Below, one piece after another: positions 41,961 to 55,529 of a stretch of 64,000 nucleotides of DNA; position 1 is the first letter of the stretch, and each line of letters starts with the position of its first letter. The notes below the pieces were generated by a model, which was not told where the DNA came from, made no database searches, and saw only the letters and a list, made by a program, of their open reading frames with translations. This DNA comes from Microvelia longipes (Eukaryota > Arthropoda > Insecta > Hemiptera > Veliidae), in contig JACMZG010001908.1 in the NCBI GenBank assembly GCA_018340805.1, forward strand, positions 37,996,156 through 38,060,155, read 5' to 3'. Made by a program: the position numbers and the translations under genes.

Positions 41961-44900
41961 ATTTTTTAATGAGCTCAATTCTACTAACCGATTGTATCCC
42001 ATATTAAAATTTTCGTTACAAACTTTTTTTAAAAAAATACTTATCTCTTCCAGGTTTTTTAAATTTTTGATCCTTTTTATGTTAAATTATGATCTATAAC
42101 TTGAGAATTAGATGGGTATATTGCCTTTATTACAAAACAATTTTCCCTGGCTTAGTTGATGAACCAAAAGTTGTGTTTTATTTATATCTTGATGATTGTT
42201 TTGGTTCCCGCTCCAAACATTTAATGCTGTACTTCCAGTGTTAAAGGCATTGATATGGTCTGGTATGATATAGAGCTAACTTATATGGTACTCGTTATTT
42301 ATGCCTTTAATTTTTTATGGGTATTTTCTAATAGTTTATTTACCTATTTGTAACTGTTTTATATTTTCCTGTAACTGTTTTATGATGATTGCAACAGCAA
42401 TGCCTTTGTTTTACTGTTTTTTACATATCTGAGAATTAGATAGGCATATGAGAATTGTTTTTTACATATGAAAACTTATAATCTTTATAGGTTTCATAAT
42501 TGCATTCTACATAAAACTTCATAACTGTATTTTAAAATCTTCATTAATCAGTGTCCCTGAAAACAAAATACACTAAGAATATATTCATAACCTGAAGTTA
42601 TTTTATTAGTCTTAATTAGCTTTTAAGAACTTAAAAAAATACCTGAATCTCTTGTCAGTATTTAATTAATCAATTTAATTGATCACTAGGAACTAATAAC
42701 TGTTATACTTGCATGTACTTACTTGTATTTCTTGTTTAAGATATATTACAGTAAAAAGTAATGAGGTGGACAGAAAAGTAAATATTCAGTATTTCATGTT
42801 ATAAGTTCAATTTATTAGATGGTCAGTAACCTGACTATTCTTGTTTTTGAACTTGATTATTTTAAATTGAGAACTAGTTTTTAAATTATTATTATGGGTA
42901 GAACTGATTACGGTTTATACCTTTCTATCTTGACATTTGTTAAATTATAATAATGTATGACGTGTGAAGGTAAGTTTGCTTGTTTTATCTGAATAAATAT
43001 TAGTTATAAAGAGAGTGGCGCTTGTATATTTTTTTTCTGTTTTTACGTGCGGTTAGCGAGCATTGCGTGACCCACATCTTCAGGTCTACCTAGAAATATG
43101 GATATAAAATCTTCTTTAACTACGCTTATTTTCCTGCTCAGTTGAAATGTAAATAAGGTTGCAAATTAAAGGAAAAAATCCACTTAAAAAGGTATAAAAA
43201 GATAAGAAACTCAGAACAAGTTTTCTCCCAGCTATTTGTACTTGTTCTTATAATGATAAAATTTTTGTTTCAATATTCTTACAGAATATTAACGGCATTA
43301 AATGTAGTAAATTTACTATACTGCTTAGGCTCTTATGGTTCTATTGAGCAATTAAAATAAGTATGTGAAGTTAATTTCCTTGTTTTAGTGTTATCTTTTG
43401 GGTCTATATGTAGTCTGTTGTCAGAAATGGTGTTGATTTTTAGCGAATTTTTTTTTAAAGTAGTTCTTACAAGGTAAAGAAGTGATAAGAAGTAAGCAAA
43501 ATAAAAGTACTTATTCTTAGAGAGAGGACTTAGGTAAAACAACACATTAATATGGGATCTGAAAGTGTGACAGTTTCTATTAGGTTTCATAACTGTATTT
43601 ACTCCTACTGGAGCCTCCCTAGAGGCTCTAGTAGAGACTAGAGACTCCCCTCTCCTTTAGAACCTCTATCGGAGCACTTATTTATAATGCTCTCTACAAT
43701 CGGCCAGCTTTTTTTTAGTGACGTCACATTAAATCGCTTTATAAAACACAGATAATTAAAGAATATGTGCGATGGATACTAATTACCACCTATTTTAATT
43801 TTGTTTTACTTAATTTAAGGCACAATAGTCAAAACATAATGTTGTATTTACGTAAAATTGTAATTATCCTGAAAAATAAAATAAAAAATACGTCATCATT
43901 GTACTGTTATGGTACAAAGCTAAAAGCTACCCAGGGAATGATAAGAGCTTTTGTATCCTCCTTTCAAGTATTAGTCTCTGTGGGAAACAGGCTTTGATCT
44001 TTTTGCCAACTTTTTAGTAACTTTATGTATGAATCTTTAAGTATATAGCAATTATGGCTTCTATTGCCTTTTAAAGTATCATACATGTATTAACACAGCT
44101 TAGGGTGATTACTCGAACTATATAATCCTTGCACCCTTCCACTCCTGGAGGATGCCGGTGATCGTATTCTTGTTAGCTTTTTGGGACTCTCAATACCTGG
44201 GGACAACTTGTGTCTCAATGCAAATTTCTTTTGCTACTAGAATTTGAAACCACAAGTTCGACACACGCTATCTTATATTGGGAAACTGCCTTGAGGGTCT
44301 TGTTTTGAATTTTTTCAATCCAATTTTATTTTGGACAATTAATTTTTAAGGAAAACCTGACATATTGCTGGCTCGAGAGTACTGTGTGTACGTCCCTTTC
44401 GAAGGTTACAGATTTTTTCCTTTCATTAAAATAGAGGTCCGTGCTGAATTGAACGCATGAATCTATATATAACTCAAGTGCTGAAAGTTCACAGTATATG
44501 ACAGCGCCTATTACAACAATTACACCCCTGATGACCTGGTTATATTTAAAATTAATTTATCTATTCAAATAAGATTAACCTATTCTAATTGAACTAATTT
44601 TTTTCTGATTATATCGATAATTGAAATAAATTTATTACTGTGTAATGTATATATTTGGCTGTAAAGTTATATATTTTCTTAAAATAAACAGTGTTTGATG
44701 GTTTATACTTAAAGAAGAATGATGCAAATGATCGACAGAACTGCTATTTAAACTGAACTTGCACAGAGAGTCTTTTAGTGCATGTTGACTTTAACAGTTT
44801 TCTCAATTATTTGCATCATACCTTTTTGTGGATAGACCATCAACCCCTATATGGTTTTCTTAAGACCAAAGATTTAGGCTTGAAAGTTAATATGTCCGAC

Positions 44901-45430
44901 GCTATCTTCTTGTATTAAAATTATTTTTATAAAATGTTGCCTTTCCTAGTTTAAAGAACAAACATTTGGTTTTAAAAAACTGGTTTTTAACAAGGAAGGG
45001 TCCGATATAATCGAAACTACCAGAAGGTGTTACCGAAGATATCTGATGAAGAACAAGTTGGAAAAAAGCTCTGGAGTTGTATGCAAAACTACTTTGAGAT
45101 ACTCTGACCGTGTGAGAACTCCGTCTACTTCACCCTGTCCCGTTACATCCATCTTCTTTTAGATTCCATTTTTATATATTAATCCTATTCCCTATCAAAC
45201 CAGATCAGAAGGGGTTAATTATTATAATAATTTTGTATTTCTTTTTCTGATTTTAAATTAATATCGTAACTAGTTAGTAAAAAAAACATTTTGATTAGTT
45301 TGGTTTCCAATCTTCTTTCTTATGCATTTTTTTTATTCATTTTATAATATATTATGACAGTAACAAGCTATTTTTTCAATTAAAAAAAAAATATTTGTAT
45401 AAGAACACTTGTTAAAAGATGTTCTATTTT
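41961..45430. other. AT-rich DNA with one hairpin and one unexplained frame
   Basis: 43605-43634 is a 13-bp stem (one mismatch) with loop CCTA, in GC-richer text. TGACGTCAC lies at about 43719. 44950-45162 is open on the + strand for 70 codons (FGFKKLVFNKEGSDIIETT early, ending SIFF) without ATG at its start; no family recognised. Confidence 0.35.
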
Positions 45431-45431
45431 T

Positions 45432-45558
45432 TAGCGAATTTCCATTGGGAAAAATTTGCTAATGGGATGGTCATGGTGGAAGTCGAATCTCGGACGATAA
45501 CCGAAATCCGTTTCAAAGGTTCTTGAAAAAATACATTCATATATAATATATATATATA

Positions 45559-45607
<49 letters not shown>

Positions 45608-45612
45608 TTCAA
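45432..45612 (+). mobile_element. Diverged family B 5' fragment with (TA)n
   Basis: TTTAGCGAATTTCCATTGGG matches the family B left end, followed by a related stretch and a (TA)n run as in the complete copies. The rest is absent. Confidence 0.5.
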
Positions 45613-45681
45613 AAGAAAAGGAAGATACTAAAGTACAGCATAACTAACAATCTTGTAATAATAATAATTTACAGGAGGTAA

Positions 45682-45836
45682 AACGATGAGATTTAAGGTG
45701 TTTTGAACATTTTCGACGGCTGTCTTCTTCAGTCAGAATAGGCTGGGAAGTCCTGAGTCACTCTGGACTTCCTAACCTATTCTGATTAAAGACGACAATC
45801 GTCGAAAATTTCCAAAAACCCCTAAATCTCATCGTT
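45682..45836. mobile_element. Foldback element, arms about 70 bp
   Basis: AACGATGAGATTTAAGG...TTTTCGACG...AGAATAGG...GGAAGTCC is mirrored by GGACTTCC...CCTATTCT...CGTCGAAAA...AAATCTCATCGTT around an 11-nt centre. No reading frame. Confidence 0.85.
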
Positions 45837-48800
45837 ACGCGTACTCATAGTCGTAAGTAAGAATATGAGCATGGATTGGAGCAAACAACCCAAAGAAAAT
45901 TCGTCCAACTTGCGGACAACCGCGCCAGAATCTTTAATGTTGCTAACGGTTCTAATTTTTTTGAAGTTATTGAATAACTGTTATGATGTATTTATGAGCA
46001 TACTGTTGGCATTTTAAAATTTGTATTACATGGTAATTTGGTCTATGCGGGAATAGTTTGTTTTATATGACAGACCATTCAAGTTCTTCAATAATTACTA
46101 TTTTCTTATTCTCTTATTGTCAATCTTTGGCAAAAAATGTAAACTTCAGAAAACAGAATCACTATATCAAAAGTAATACTTGTAACAATCTCATAATTTT
46201 TGTATTGATCAATGAAATGTGTCAAATAAAGGAGAATCATGTATTTTCAGTTCAGATCTTATGATTTAAAGTTACTTTTAGAGCAAATTCTGTTCGATTT
46301 ATTTTACTCCTTTCTTTGATTGGTCCAAGATGATTTTGTTTATTCTATATTATTTAAAACATTTTAAATATTACCTTCTATATTACCGCATAAATACATT
46401 TTCTTTAGAAGCTCATTAGTATAATTTTTATTCTATAATTTTGTAATTTTAGTTCAGTGCCCCTAATTGTATACGACAATAGGAATTTATTAAAAGAACA
46501 AACCATATAGTTTTGGTTAAATATTGTAAAAAAATCCAAGAATCTTACTGGTTGAAATAAAATAATGCGAAATAACGACCCAAAAATTATTGAAAATTGG
46601 CTTTTTGAAAACAAAATATGTATAAATATAGGAAAAAATTATAAAATCATATGATTTTCCTCGCATTTTTTTATCATTTGGTCTCGTTTAAAATAATTTC
46701 AAATACATTTTATTATGGTTTGAATTATAGATTTAGTCTACAATGTAAAATAACTGAAAGGAATTTAGTGATTGTAAGGAAAATTGTTATAATATGAAAA
46801 TATTTTTATGGTGGAATCTGTATCTTTTTGAATGGTTTAAGTAGTCGGTGTGGGGACACAAAGAGATGATGGGATTAGAGAGGACGTAAAGATATTTAGA
46901 TAGCTTTTTATTTTTATGAGTTGTGTGTTTTGTACTAAAATGTATACAAAAATGCACAAGGAACTACTGTAATATAAAAGAAAAAAAGAATAATTCAAGA
47001 AGAAATTCAAAAGAATAAAAAATATTTTTTTAAGAAAATCAATAAGAATAACAAGGAAGTCTTGTATAGAAATGAGGACGTCGAGACAAATGATAAAACC
47101 CTGATAACCTTCATTTTCTGATAAAAATTCGCCCGTAAGGCAATTATTAAAAATTAGGTGAATGAAATAATATATTCTAATTTACTCAATTAATCAGCTG
47201 TTAAAATTAGCTTAAATTCTTCTGTTATAAAGTTTCTTAAAATCGTTTGTCTTCAAGCATAATACTGAACCCTGATACATTACAAATAATTCATTAACTT
47301 GCATGCTTATGAATCAGTTGCACTTTAAACTAAGCTTTTCTCGTTACGATTGTTATTACTTAAAACTTGACCCAAAATACAATGCCTGCTTTCATACGTA
47401 TCATATGGCTCATTCATTATTCATATTAACCGCAAATAGTGAAAATGTATACTTACACATCTCAGTACGATCTGTGGTTTGTTTCCAACTGTATAATAAG
47501 TATATCCCGTATGGAAATCATCCCATTAGGTAAATCACACCTTTGTGGTTGTATCAACTTTTTTAGTTTTGGAGTTAAGATTTCTCTTAATATATTATAT
47601 TTTCTTATGTTCCAACTTTATTGATGCTAAGTTTTTTTTTGATATAATTATGTTCTAAAGTTGCTCTTACTATTGCTAAATTTAGTCTTTCATTTCTTTC
47701 CTTAAATGTTTTGCCAATTTTTATATTTAATGTAAGATCGAAAACTACGAGAAAAAATAATGATTTTTGAAACGGGAAATTTGACCTATAGCCTAAAATG
47801 CTTAAATTACAATTAATTTGATCTTCAATAAAATGAATTGTTTAGGCTGTACAAAAATTGTAAAACATGATAATTTAAAGAATTAACTTAGCAATTCGAT
47901 TAAGGATGAATTGCCTAAAAAATTATTTTTTATCGTTCAAACAAACTTGTTTTTAAGAAAACGTTTTCTTTTATATTCCTTATTATTATTAATTAGGTTT
48001 TCTTGAAAAACAGTTGTTTTCTGTATCTTTTTACTCTTTTAGTTAGGAAGCGTAGTATTTGTTATTAACTTCTATTTGTAGTGTATTACTATTATACTAC
48101 TCATGTCAATACTATTATTCTATCGGTCCCTCTGGTATTGTAAGTTCGCCCAAAAGTTGTCAATGTTTTTCCTTATCAACTGAACCGTTATTAATTTTTA
48201 CCTCTACTTGCTGCTAAATACTATCAATTATTTTATTTCTTTATCTTCTTCGGCTAAATAGGTAATGTGCTGAGATTGATAGCTCACTGAGTTTTGTAAA
48301 GTATGAGAGAGAACATATAATAATGACAAAAAAGAATTATTTTTGGTGTGCTACCATGCAAATTTTGGGTTGTAGTGTTTTGGAATGGCTGAGGTTTTTA
48401 AATACCTTTCCTTTATATCATCTCAGCTAAACAACTATTCCGGGTTTCGAACCCCATTTAGGACGGCATGATTTACTTTCTTCGTCGGCACTTGTATTAG
48501 CCTTATGTGATGACACAACATTAGCCTCATTATGTCATCACATCTAGTAGCCATGGTGTGTTCCATTAGAATTAGGCCCTATATTAACTTAAGTTACACT
48601 TGCATAAGTTAGTTTAGGTAGTTTTAGTTTAGTAATAAGTTTAGGCTTAATAAATAAACTTTTCAATCATAAGAGTCATAAATGAATACTCCGTCAAATG
48701 TCTGTATTTGTTGCAAATCCGTTAGAAGTAATGTTCTACATTTTTTACTTGTTTTTCATCATTTTTCTTGCATTTTACTGAATTTCCAACGATTTCCCAA

Positions 48801-51800
48801 TAACTAAAAATACAACTTTTTCGAGTTGATAAACTTTGTATACTCGTATTTCAGTATAACTTACAAAATAAAGCAATTTTCACTCGTAAATATTTACGAT
48901 TCGTTACGTGGAAAAATGGGACCAATTTTTCTATATTTTAGTTTCGATTGATATTAAGCAGGAAAAACACCGTTATCGATGTTCTCATTGTATGAAATAG
49001 CATGGTATGTTTATATAAAGAGTCACGATTTGATACAATATAAAGAACTCCGTTATAAGAGGATTTCGCTCGACTTATAACGTCAACACATTCATACGTG
49101 TTTATATTTCTTATAACACATATATGATGCATTTTCCAACTGTTACTTTATCAGCAGAAGCTACTGAAGAAAATTCTTTTGTATTTTCCTTGGAAAGAAT
49201 TCTTTTATTCAACAAGGAATAAATGTGAAACCGTATCTTTTCTTAAATCAGCTTCCTCATGGTCATTCATACGCGATTAGTCATCTTCTGTCATTTTTAC
49301 TAACATAACAAAAAAAATCTAAACGAGGACACAATTCTAGACGGATTTTCGCTTTGTTTAGACCGTTATAAAGCGTAATAAACCTAACCAAGCGTTAAAA
49401 CCGCAAATATTAACTTTCCATTTCTGGTTCGGACACAATGTTGTACGGTGGTTAACGATTTTTTATAAATATACCATTACAGGAATTGATTTATTGTCAT
49501 TGTTTATTTAAAACGTATAATTGAAACATAAATACAAACGATAGTGTATAATATAAACAACTTTTCAAGGTATAATATTATCATTATAATTATTCTCTGT
49601 TATTTTAAACTATAGAATGAAAAATAATTTTCAGTTCGATTGACATAGTTATAGTAATAAATAATGTTCTCTCATTTATCATTTGAAGCAATTAGAATAA
49701 AAATAAAGTATACCAAACCATCGGGATAAAGTATATCGGTCATATATTATGCCCGATTTTGCTGCGTGTTTTACTTTGCCGCCTTAAATGCTATATACAG
49801 ACGCATTTCCTTTTTCATTTTGAAAATCGGTATTATATTAATAGGTAGGTCACTTGTATTTTTATTTCTTAGTATATTTAAAAAATGATTAAGTTAATCG
49901 GATTAAGTTCTAACAATGCTGATTTCAAAATGGCACAACTGTAAAATTTTCAATTGTTAAACTGTTGTTTAGAACTATTTCGACATTAAGTAAGTCTCCT
50001 GAAATGTAGGACTTTAATGAGTTACAAGTCCTTAATGAAGCGTTTAGTGTTTTTGTTCCTTAAACCATGACATTTCAATTTTTTTAAAGACTTGTTTAAA
50101 GCAAAAATTCTTTTTATTCTCGACTTGAAAATCCTTTCATGTAAAGATAAAGAAATCTTTTAAACAGTATTGCCTGTGAATATTTTTTTTAAATCGGTTT
50201 TGAATTTCATAATGCTACCTATTGGTACCTAATGTAGAATGATTAGTTAATCGTCTGATAAATATGAAAATAAGTTTTTTAGTTCGACTAAGAGTAACAG
50301 TGTTGTACACATATAAGGGAGTAGAATAGAATATAACAAAATAGACGTGTCTGCATGTACAAATCAATTTTTGTTCCAGGTGGCTGTTTTATGTAGGATG
50401 ATTTCAAACGCGGCAAATTTTCCACTACACCAAGTTACAATAATAAGAATATTTATTTTACCAATTAACATTTTATTTTGTTTTCCCTGTATGAATGAGG
50501 AAGCATTGTAACTGCAACACAAACAGTACACACACAATATTATATTTCAGTTTCAGAACCTATATATCCTACAATTCGAAAACAGTTCGTTTTTGTATTT
50601 ATGTATTGTTTGTAATTTAAAGTAAAAGATAAACTTTTTCTCTTTTCTTTTTACTTTTCTTGATTTAAACCTAGAAAAAGATATAGGGAAAGTATTGTAA
50701 AAAATACTGCGTTCCCCACTGAAAATTCAATACTGGAATCTCTCTGTATGAGTGTGTATAAAGTTCCCAGTTTGTTTATAATAGGACTTATGTATGTGAG
50801 AGTAGGGGAATCATGATCAGGACCTGTGCAGTACCCTGCTCTTAACTAACTAATTACTTAACTAACTAAAAGAGCCCTGGTGTATTATAATCCCATGTAA
50901 AACGCCACCTGGAGCAAAAGTTAATTCGTATACGTAGAAAATGTATAAAGAAGTTGTAATAAATATATTTTGTCATAATCACTCAGAACTTGCCCTTTCT
51001 CTTTACAGCTCTCTGATTTATTTGTAGAGTGAGTACAACTTTTGTATAGACTTACTTGATACCTAGTGTCTTGCACTAAGGTACTTATCTAGTTAGCCTG
51101 CTAGAGTTCGCCATATTGCTATGTCTATGGATCTACTGTATTTCTTTGATTAGCTTATTTATATCCGAAAGTCGAGTAAATATTTAGGTTGTATTAAAGC
51201 TCGTGACTGCCTTTAAATTTTGCTAAATTGAATTTATAAGAGATCTTTTATCTTATATTTTTTAAACCATCTTCCTCCAGTTTCAGGACGTTGTAGAATC
51301 ATTATTTATACTGAACTTTGTCTCGAATGAGGTCTGGAGTTCGCATTCCAGATTCCTTTCTTAGTTTATGTAAGATTATTGATTAAATAAATTGTCAAGT
51401 TAACTTATGATAACACCTGGTTGGTACAACCCTTTAAGTTGGTTCCAGCTAGATTTCATTTTTGATGAGTCGCTAGGCTCATTATATTAAATATATATCA
51501 TTTGACAGTATCGAGTTTTGCAAAACATGAATAGTACTATTATATTGGGTCATATTAAATATATATCATTATCAGACTAGTCTTAAGAATGTCGTTTCTG
51601 GGGCTAGTCTTTTCCACTTTCCTCAGAGCCTGTGATCAAATTCCTCTAGCAACATGTGATCAATTGTTTTTATAACATACAACAATCTAATGTAATTTTG
51701 ATATCCTGTTTACGTTAATAATCTTCTACAAAGTTTTTTACTGCATCTTTCTCAACTTAATCTATTTGAAAAATATGTTAATTTACTTAATTTAAAGTCA

Positions 51801-52130
51801 AGTTTGTATAATAATAAAAACTACTTTGTTAAATCAAGTCAAAATGGTTATTGCATCTCAAGTTGGAAGAATGTTCATAAAAAGACATAAAACTGGCTTG
51901 GTTCAGCAAATTCCCGTTGTGTTTCTTTTATCCGAAAGTTCATCTTGGAGTCAAGACGCAAACAGGTGTCCTTTTTTGTAAACTATTTTTTTTTAACTTT
52001 ACTTCCTAATTTAAACCTGTATCGTTTTACTACTATCTATACTTACTATTCTGTAATAATATTTTCATTTTCTTTTATTTTTGTCTATGTATGTATTCAT
52101 CATAACATTTGTTCCTCTGATGTTTTCTTT
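45837..52130. other. Mostly unique AT-rich DNA
   Basis: No gene recognised in 6.3 kb. An 11-bp inverted pair ATGTGATGACA/TGTCATCACAT lies at 48505-48543. 51480-51570 shares TATATATCATTTGA and TTTTGCAAAACAT with 39115-39165, a small unnamed repeat. Short open frames look like chance. Confidence 0.5.
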
Positions 52131-52774
52131 GTTTTAGCGAATTTTCATAATGAAAATGACGCTTATGAGGTTGTTCGGATGACGGAAGTTGAGGGTGGGA
52201 GTGAGCGAATCGGTTCCTATTGGCTTCCTGAAAACAAAAAATATGTCCGAAAAAAGTTATATATATATGTATATATATATATATATATAATATATAATAT
52301 ATATGTATATATATATATATATGTATGTAAGAGTTTCTACCCTTTCGTATGGCGAACGATAACTCTCGAAGGCGTTCTCAAATTGAAACGAAAACTTTGC
52401 AAATCGCGAGATGTTGAGGAGGTTACGAGGCCTATTGTTTATAAAAACATTATGACGTCATCAACCAAAGTTATGACGTCATGAAAAAAAATTTTTTTGA
52501 AACTTGAAATGGCTTTAAACAAGGTATTTTGTGTTTAGGTAGACGGCTAGCTGAATCGATTAAGACCAATTTCAGCTCAATCGAACCATCACAAATGGCG
52601 CAAACAGTATACATATATATATAATCTTGTATATATGTATACGTCCAGGTCAAAGACTTGTACGATATCTGTTGGGTTTAGTAGTGTTAGAGGATGGGGA
52701 TATAGTATAAAAGATGGACCTCTACCTCTTGCTCCATCCTGGTAAGCCTGCTGTCCCAGAGAGACAGGACAAAA

Positions 52775-52900
52775 ATGGCTTCCACTAAACCACGCCGAGC
52801 AAAGCAGGCCCGTAAAGCGGAAGAACCTCGAAGTAGTCTTTATATGGTCGGTCATTCTAAAACGATTGCGACCGGTTTCAGCTCAATCAGACAATCCTAA
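52775..52900 (+). pseudogene. Family B short frame, shifted copy
   Basis: It starts MASTKPRRAKQARKAEEP as in copy 1, but a 2-base loss after LYMVG changes the tail and gives 41 residues. Confidence 0.4.
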
Positions 52901-52901
52901 G

Positions 52902-53673
52902 ATTGATGGTTCACTCCCGAGTGTAGTAGGAACACTCAATTGACAAGTTTGTGTTTATGATTTAAGTTGGGGGCCTCATCACTAGAGTCTTGAATAGCGC
53001 TAGTAGTAAAAATATATTTGCTCTATTCTCTACTAGATTGTGCTGAAGTATTTTTTTAAAAACAAACAGTTGCCAATCGTTTAGTTAAATAAAATAAAAG
53101 TAAACAAAGATCTATGGTATGCTGTAGTATTCGCGATGTATTTTTGTTTATAAAACTTGGGGGCCTCATCACGCGAAGCAGCACCATCGTTTTCTTAAAA
53201 AATAACAATAATTCATTCTTAGTTTTTTAGACTTAACATTTAAATTTGCTATCTGAGTATAACATCTCGGGTTGGCGCAGACGGATAAGTAAAGGAAACA
53301 AACAAAAAATTGAAACTCTGACATTAGAGGTTCAAATCCAAGGAGGGACGACAGAATGGGTGTAGTAAGAGTGTGAAATTATTTTTTTCTCTTTTTACCA
53401 ATTTATACGAAATTCTTATAGAGCCTTCTTGGGATCACTCATCCATCGACTCCTCATCATTCAAGCGCTGAAAAGCGGATGGAAAGACTTGATTACCCTC
53501 AACAGCTCGTTGTTTGGTTGAATAAAAATAAATAAATAAAATGTCAGAAATAAAAATATGTGACAGTTTCACGCTGTCACCACTAGACTGTACTACTTGA
53601 GCCTCCTGCATCCCATCAACTATTTTTTTTAAATCTTTGAGTGAGCCATCTATGTTAATATTGTTTATCTATG
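52902..53673. mobile_element. 772-bp insertion flanked by an 8-bp imperfect duplication
   Basis: ATCCTAAG (52894-52901) and ATCTTAAG (53674-53681) flank it. Copy 1 has the uninterrupted ATCTTAAGTGACGG. It contains a tRNA-like SINE and two copies of TTGGGGGCCTCATCAC (about 52967 and 53157). No clear terminal inverted repeats. Confidence 0.6.
53266..53541 (+). mobile_element. tRNA-derived SINE
   Basis: An A-box-like TGGCGCAGACGG at 53273-53284 and a B-box GGTTCAAATCC at 53329-53339 are 44 bp apart, as in a tRNA-type pol III promoter. An unrelated body of about 180 bp follows, then an (AAATA)n tail at about 53519-53541. Confidence 0.75.
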
Positions 53674-53830
53674 ATCTTAAGTGACGGAAACGGTATTTTA
53701 ATTTAAAAACAAAAATCATGAATATACTTTTGTTTATAATGCTTGTTAGTTTTAATATTATAGCATACTATTAATAATAAAGCATTAATAAAATCTTAAT
53801 TAGTAAAATCAAATTTGTGAAAAGCCTCTC

Positions 53831-54034
53831 AGGCCCGCGAAGCGGGCCTGTGTGGAGAGGCTGTGAAAATTCGCTAGGTACATGGCAAAATGCCATGTAA
53901 CAAGAACAATAATGAAACAACACATCATACAAAACAACAACAATGTGGCCGCAAAGCGGCCACACGGAGGCCCCCGGGACGCGAAGCGGCCCGGTGGGCC
54001 GAGGCCGCGTAGCGGCTACGGGCCGAAGGCCCGT
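53831..54034 (+). repeat. Array of GNA-triloop hairpins, copy 2
   Basis: It keeps the first 9-bp GAA hairpin (53831-53851), the TACATGGCA stem (53879-53899), a TGTGGCCGC stem whose loop is now AAA (53944-53964), a one-mismatch CCGGG stem, the GTA-loop stem (about 54004-54016) and the last ACGGGCC stem (54018-54034). The fifth hairpin of copy 1 is missing. Confidence 0.85.
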
Positions 54035-54038
54035 ATTT

Positions 54039-54498
54039 AAATATGCAAATGTTTCACAAACAAAAAAATCTAAAACCGGCCTCTTAGTTTAAGATGATGT
54101 AATGCATTTTTGTTCCCTAGCTCTAGGAGTTTTAACTGTAACTGAGGTCCTTGCCCAATTATTAATTGAACAACAATTAAACAAATTATTATTAGTACAA
54201 TATATTTTAAAAAATCAAACATTGTAAAAAATATTTTTGTAGTATGTATTTGTATTTTTTTAAAAATTATTATGTATTATTATTTTAAAAGAAAATTACA
54301 CTTATGGAGAAGGTGGAGGAATTTATAATCACATATTATAATTTTCTTATTTAATTTTCTAATAATACTTATTTTTTCTGTTAACAGGTAATCAGATTTT
54401 GCAAGTTTCATAACAATATACTTCTGTGAGTACTTTAAATTATTTAGTCTTTTGTTTTAATAGCCAAACTTTATAAGTAACGAATCAAAAAATAGAAT
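54039..54498. other. AT-rich spacer, no gene seen
   Basis: Nothing recognisable. Confidence 0.5.
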
Positions 54499-54775
54499 AA
54501 TTACACAGAAGTACTTTATTTTTTTATAATAAATAACTAAGCTTTCGACTAAAACTTAGTCATCATCAGAGTTTAAAATATAAAATACAATTTACAAATT
54601 ACTTCATATTGCACCTTGGTATGGTTTGGTAAGCTGTACCAAACTATACCGCAGTGCAATATAAAGTAGTTTGTGAATTGTTTTTTTTATTTTACATTTT
54701 GTTATAATCTGATGACTACTTTAAGTCGAAAGCTTAGTTATTAGTTATATAAAAATAAATGACTTCTGTGTAATT
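54499..54775. mobile_element. Foldback element, 277 bp
   Basis: The ends AATTACACAGAAGT and ACTTCTGTGTAATT are inverted. Inside, AACTAAGCTTTCGACT mirrors AGTCGAAAGCTTAGTT, and TATTGCA/TGCAATA flank a centre that is itself palindromic (TATGGTTTGG.../CCAAACTATA). Arms are over 100 bp. Confidence 0.85.
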
Positions 54776-54794
54776 AATCTTTAAGTGACGTCTT

Positions 54795-55259
54795 TATTTG
54801 ACTTGCTACAGTAGTTATAGTATAGCTAAATAGTCTTGCATGAACAGTCTTACATACTGTGTTACTGGTTGGGGCAACTCGCCACATGCTAAAGAGGTCT
54901 TACTCGTGCAGAAGAAAGCTATCAGAGCTATGTGTTAAGCTAAATGGGATGAAAGTTGCATAAAAAGCTGAAAGTGCTTACGCTCCCTGCCGCTTTTATA
55001 TTGGCTGCGGCAGTTGAAACGCATAGCAAGTATAGCGAACTAGTCGCCAAGCAACATAATTATGCAACCAGAAATATAGACAAAATAAAACTTACCTGCT
55101 CATCGTTCAAAACTCACCAGCACATCACGCCAATATGTTGGAATAAAAATTATTAATAAATTGGACCTTGAAATGGTTCTCTTGCCGAAAAAGAAATTAA
55201 AAAATAATCTTAAAGATTTTCTGATAGAAAATGTGTTTTATTGTGTTGATGAATTTTAA
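54795..55259 (+). pseudogene. LINE reverse transcriptase C-terminal fragment
   Basis: Pieces in shifting frames read TYCVTGWGNSPHAKEVLL and VQKKAIRAM, then LKVLTLPAAFILAAAVETH, HNYATRN, and a lysine-rich end KKKLKNNLKDFLIENV with stop at 55257-55259. This is the usual end of Jockey/CR1-type proteins. A TTA-rich tail runs to about 55385. Confidence 0.75.
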
Positions 55260-55529
55260 AGTTTTAAAATTTAAGTTATATTTTTTTCTCTTTAATCTCT
55301 TCTTTTTTTGACTTGAACAAAACATTATGTGTACCTGTTTTAAATAAATATATTATTATTATGTTATTATTACTATTATTAAATTGTAATAGTTACTATC
55401 GATATGGGTATCAAGTATATCGAAAAACATTAGTTTTACATGATTTACAATAATGTAAGTGTGCGATTAAAAGCGATCTTAAATTTACACTTAGTGCTTC
55501 TAATGACAAATGTCTTCGGTAGTTTTTTG

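Larger units (their letters stand above)
52135..54038 (+). mobile_element. Family B element, copy 2, split by a SINE-bearing insertion
   Basis: It starts TTTTAGCGAATTTTCATAATG and has the microsatellite (52258-52325), paired ATGACGTCAT sites (52451-52483), TATAAAAG and the short frame up to 52900. An insertion occupies 52902-53673. The element then resumes with AAGTGACGGAAACGG and runs through the empty LTR site, TGAAAATTCGCTA (about 53865) and the hairpin array to about 54034. Confidence 0.8.

Noticed and set aside
48445..48465. T-arm-like GGGTTTCGAACCCC
   Set aside because: The only A-box-like text (TGGCTGAGG) is about 60 bp upstream, and no cloverleaf or SINE body is evident.
51335..51355. 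tRNA T-arm-like GGAGTTCGCATTCC
   Set aside because: No A box at a suitable distance and no cloverleaf.
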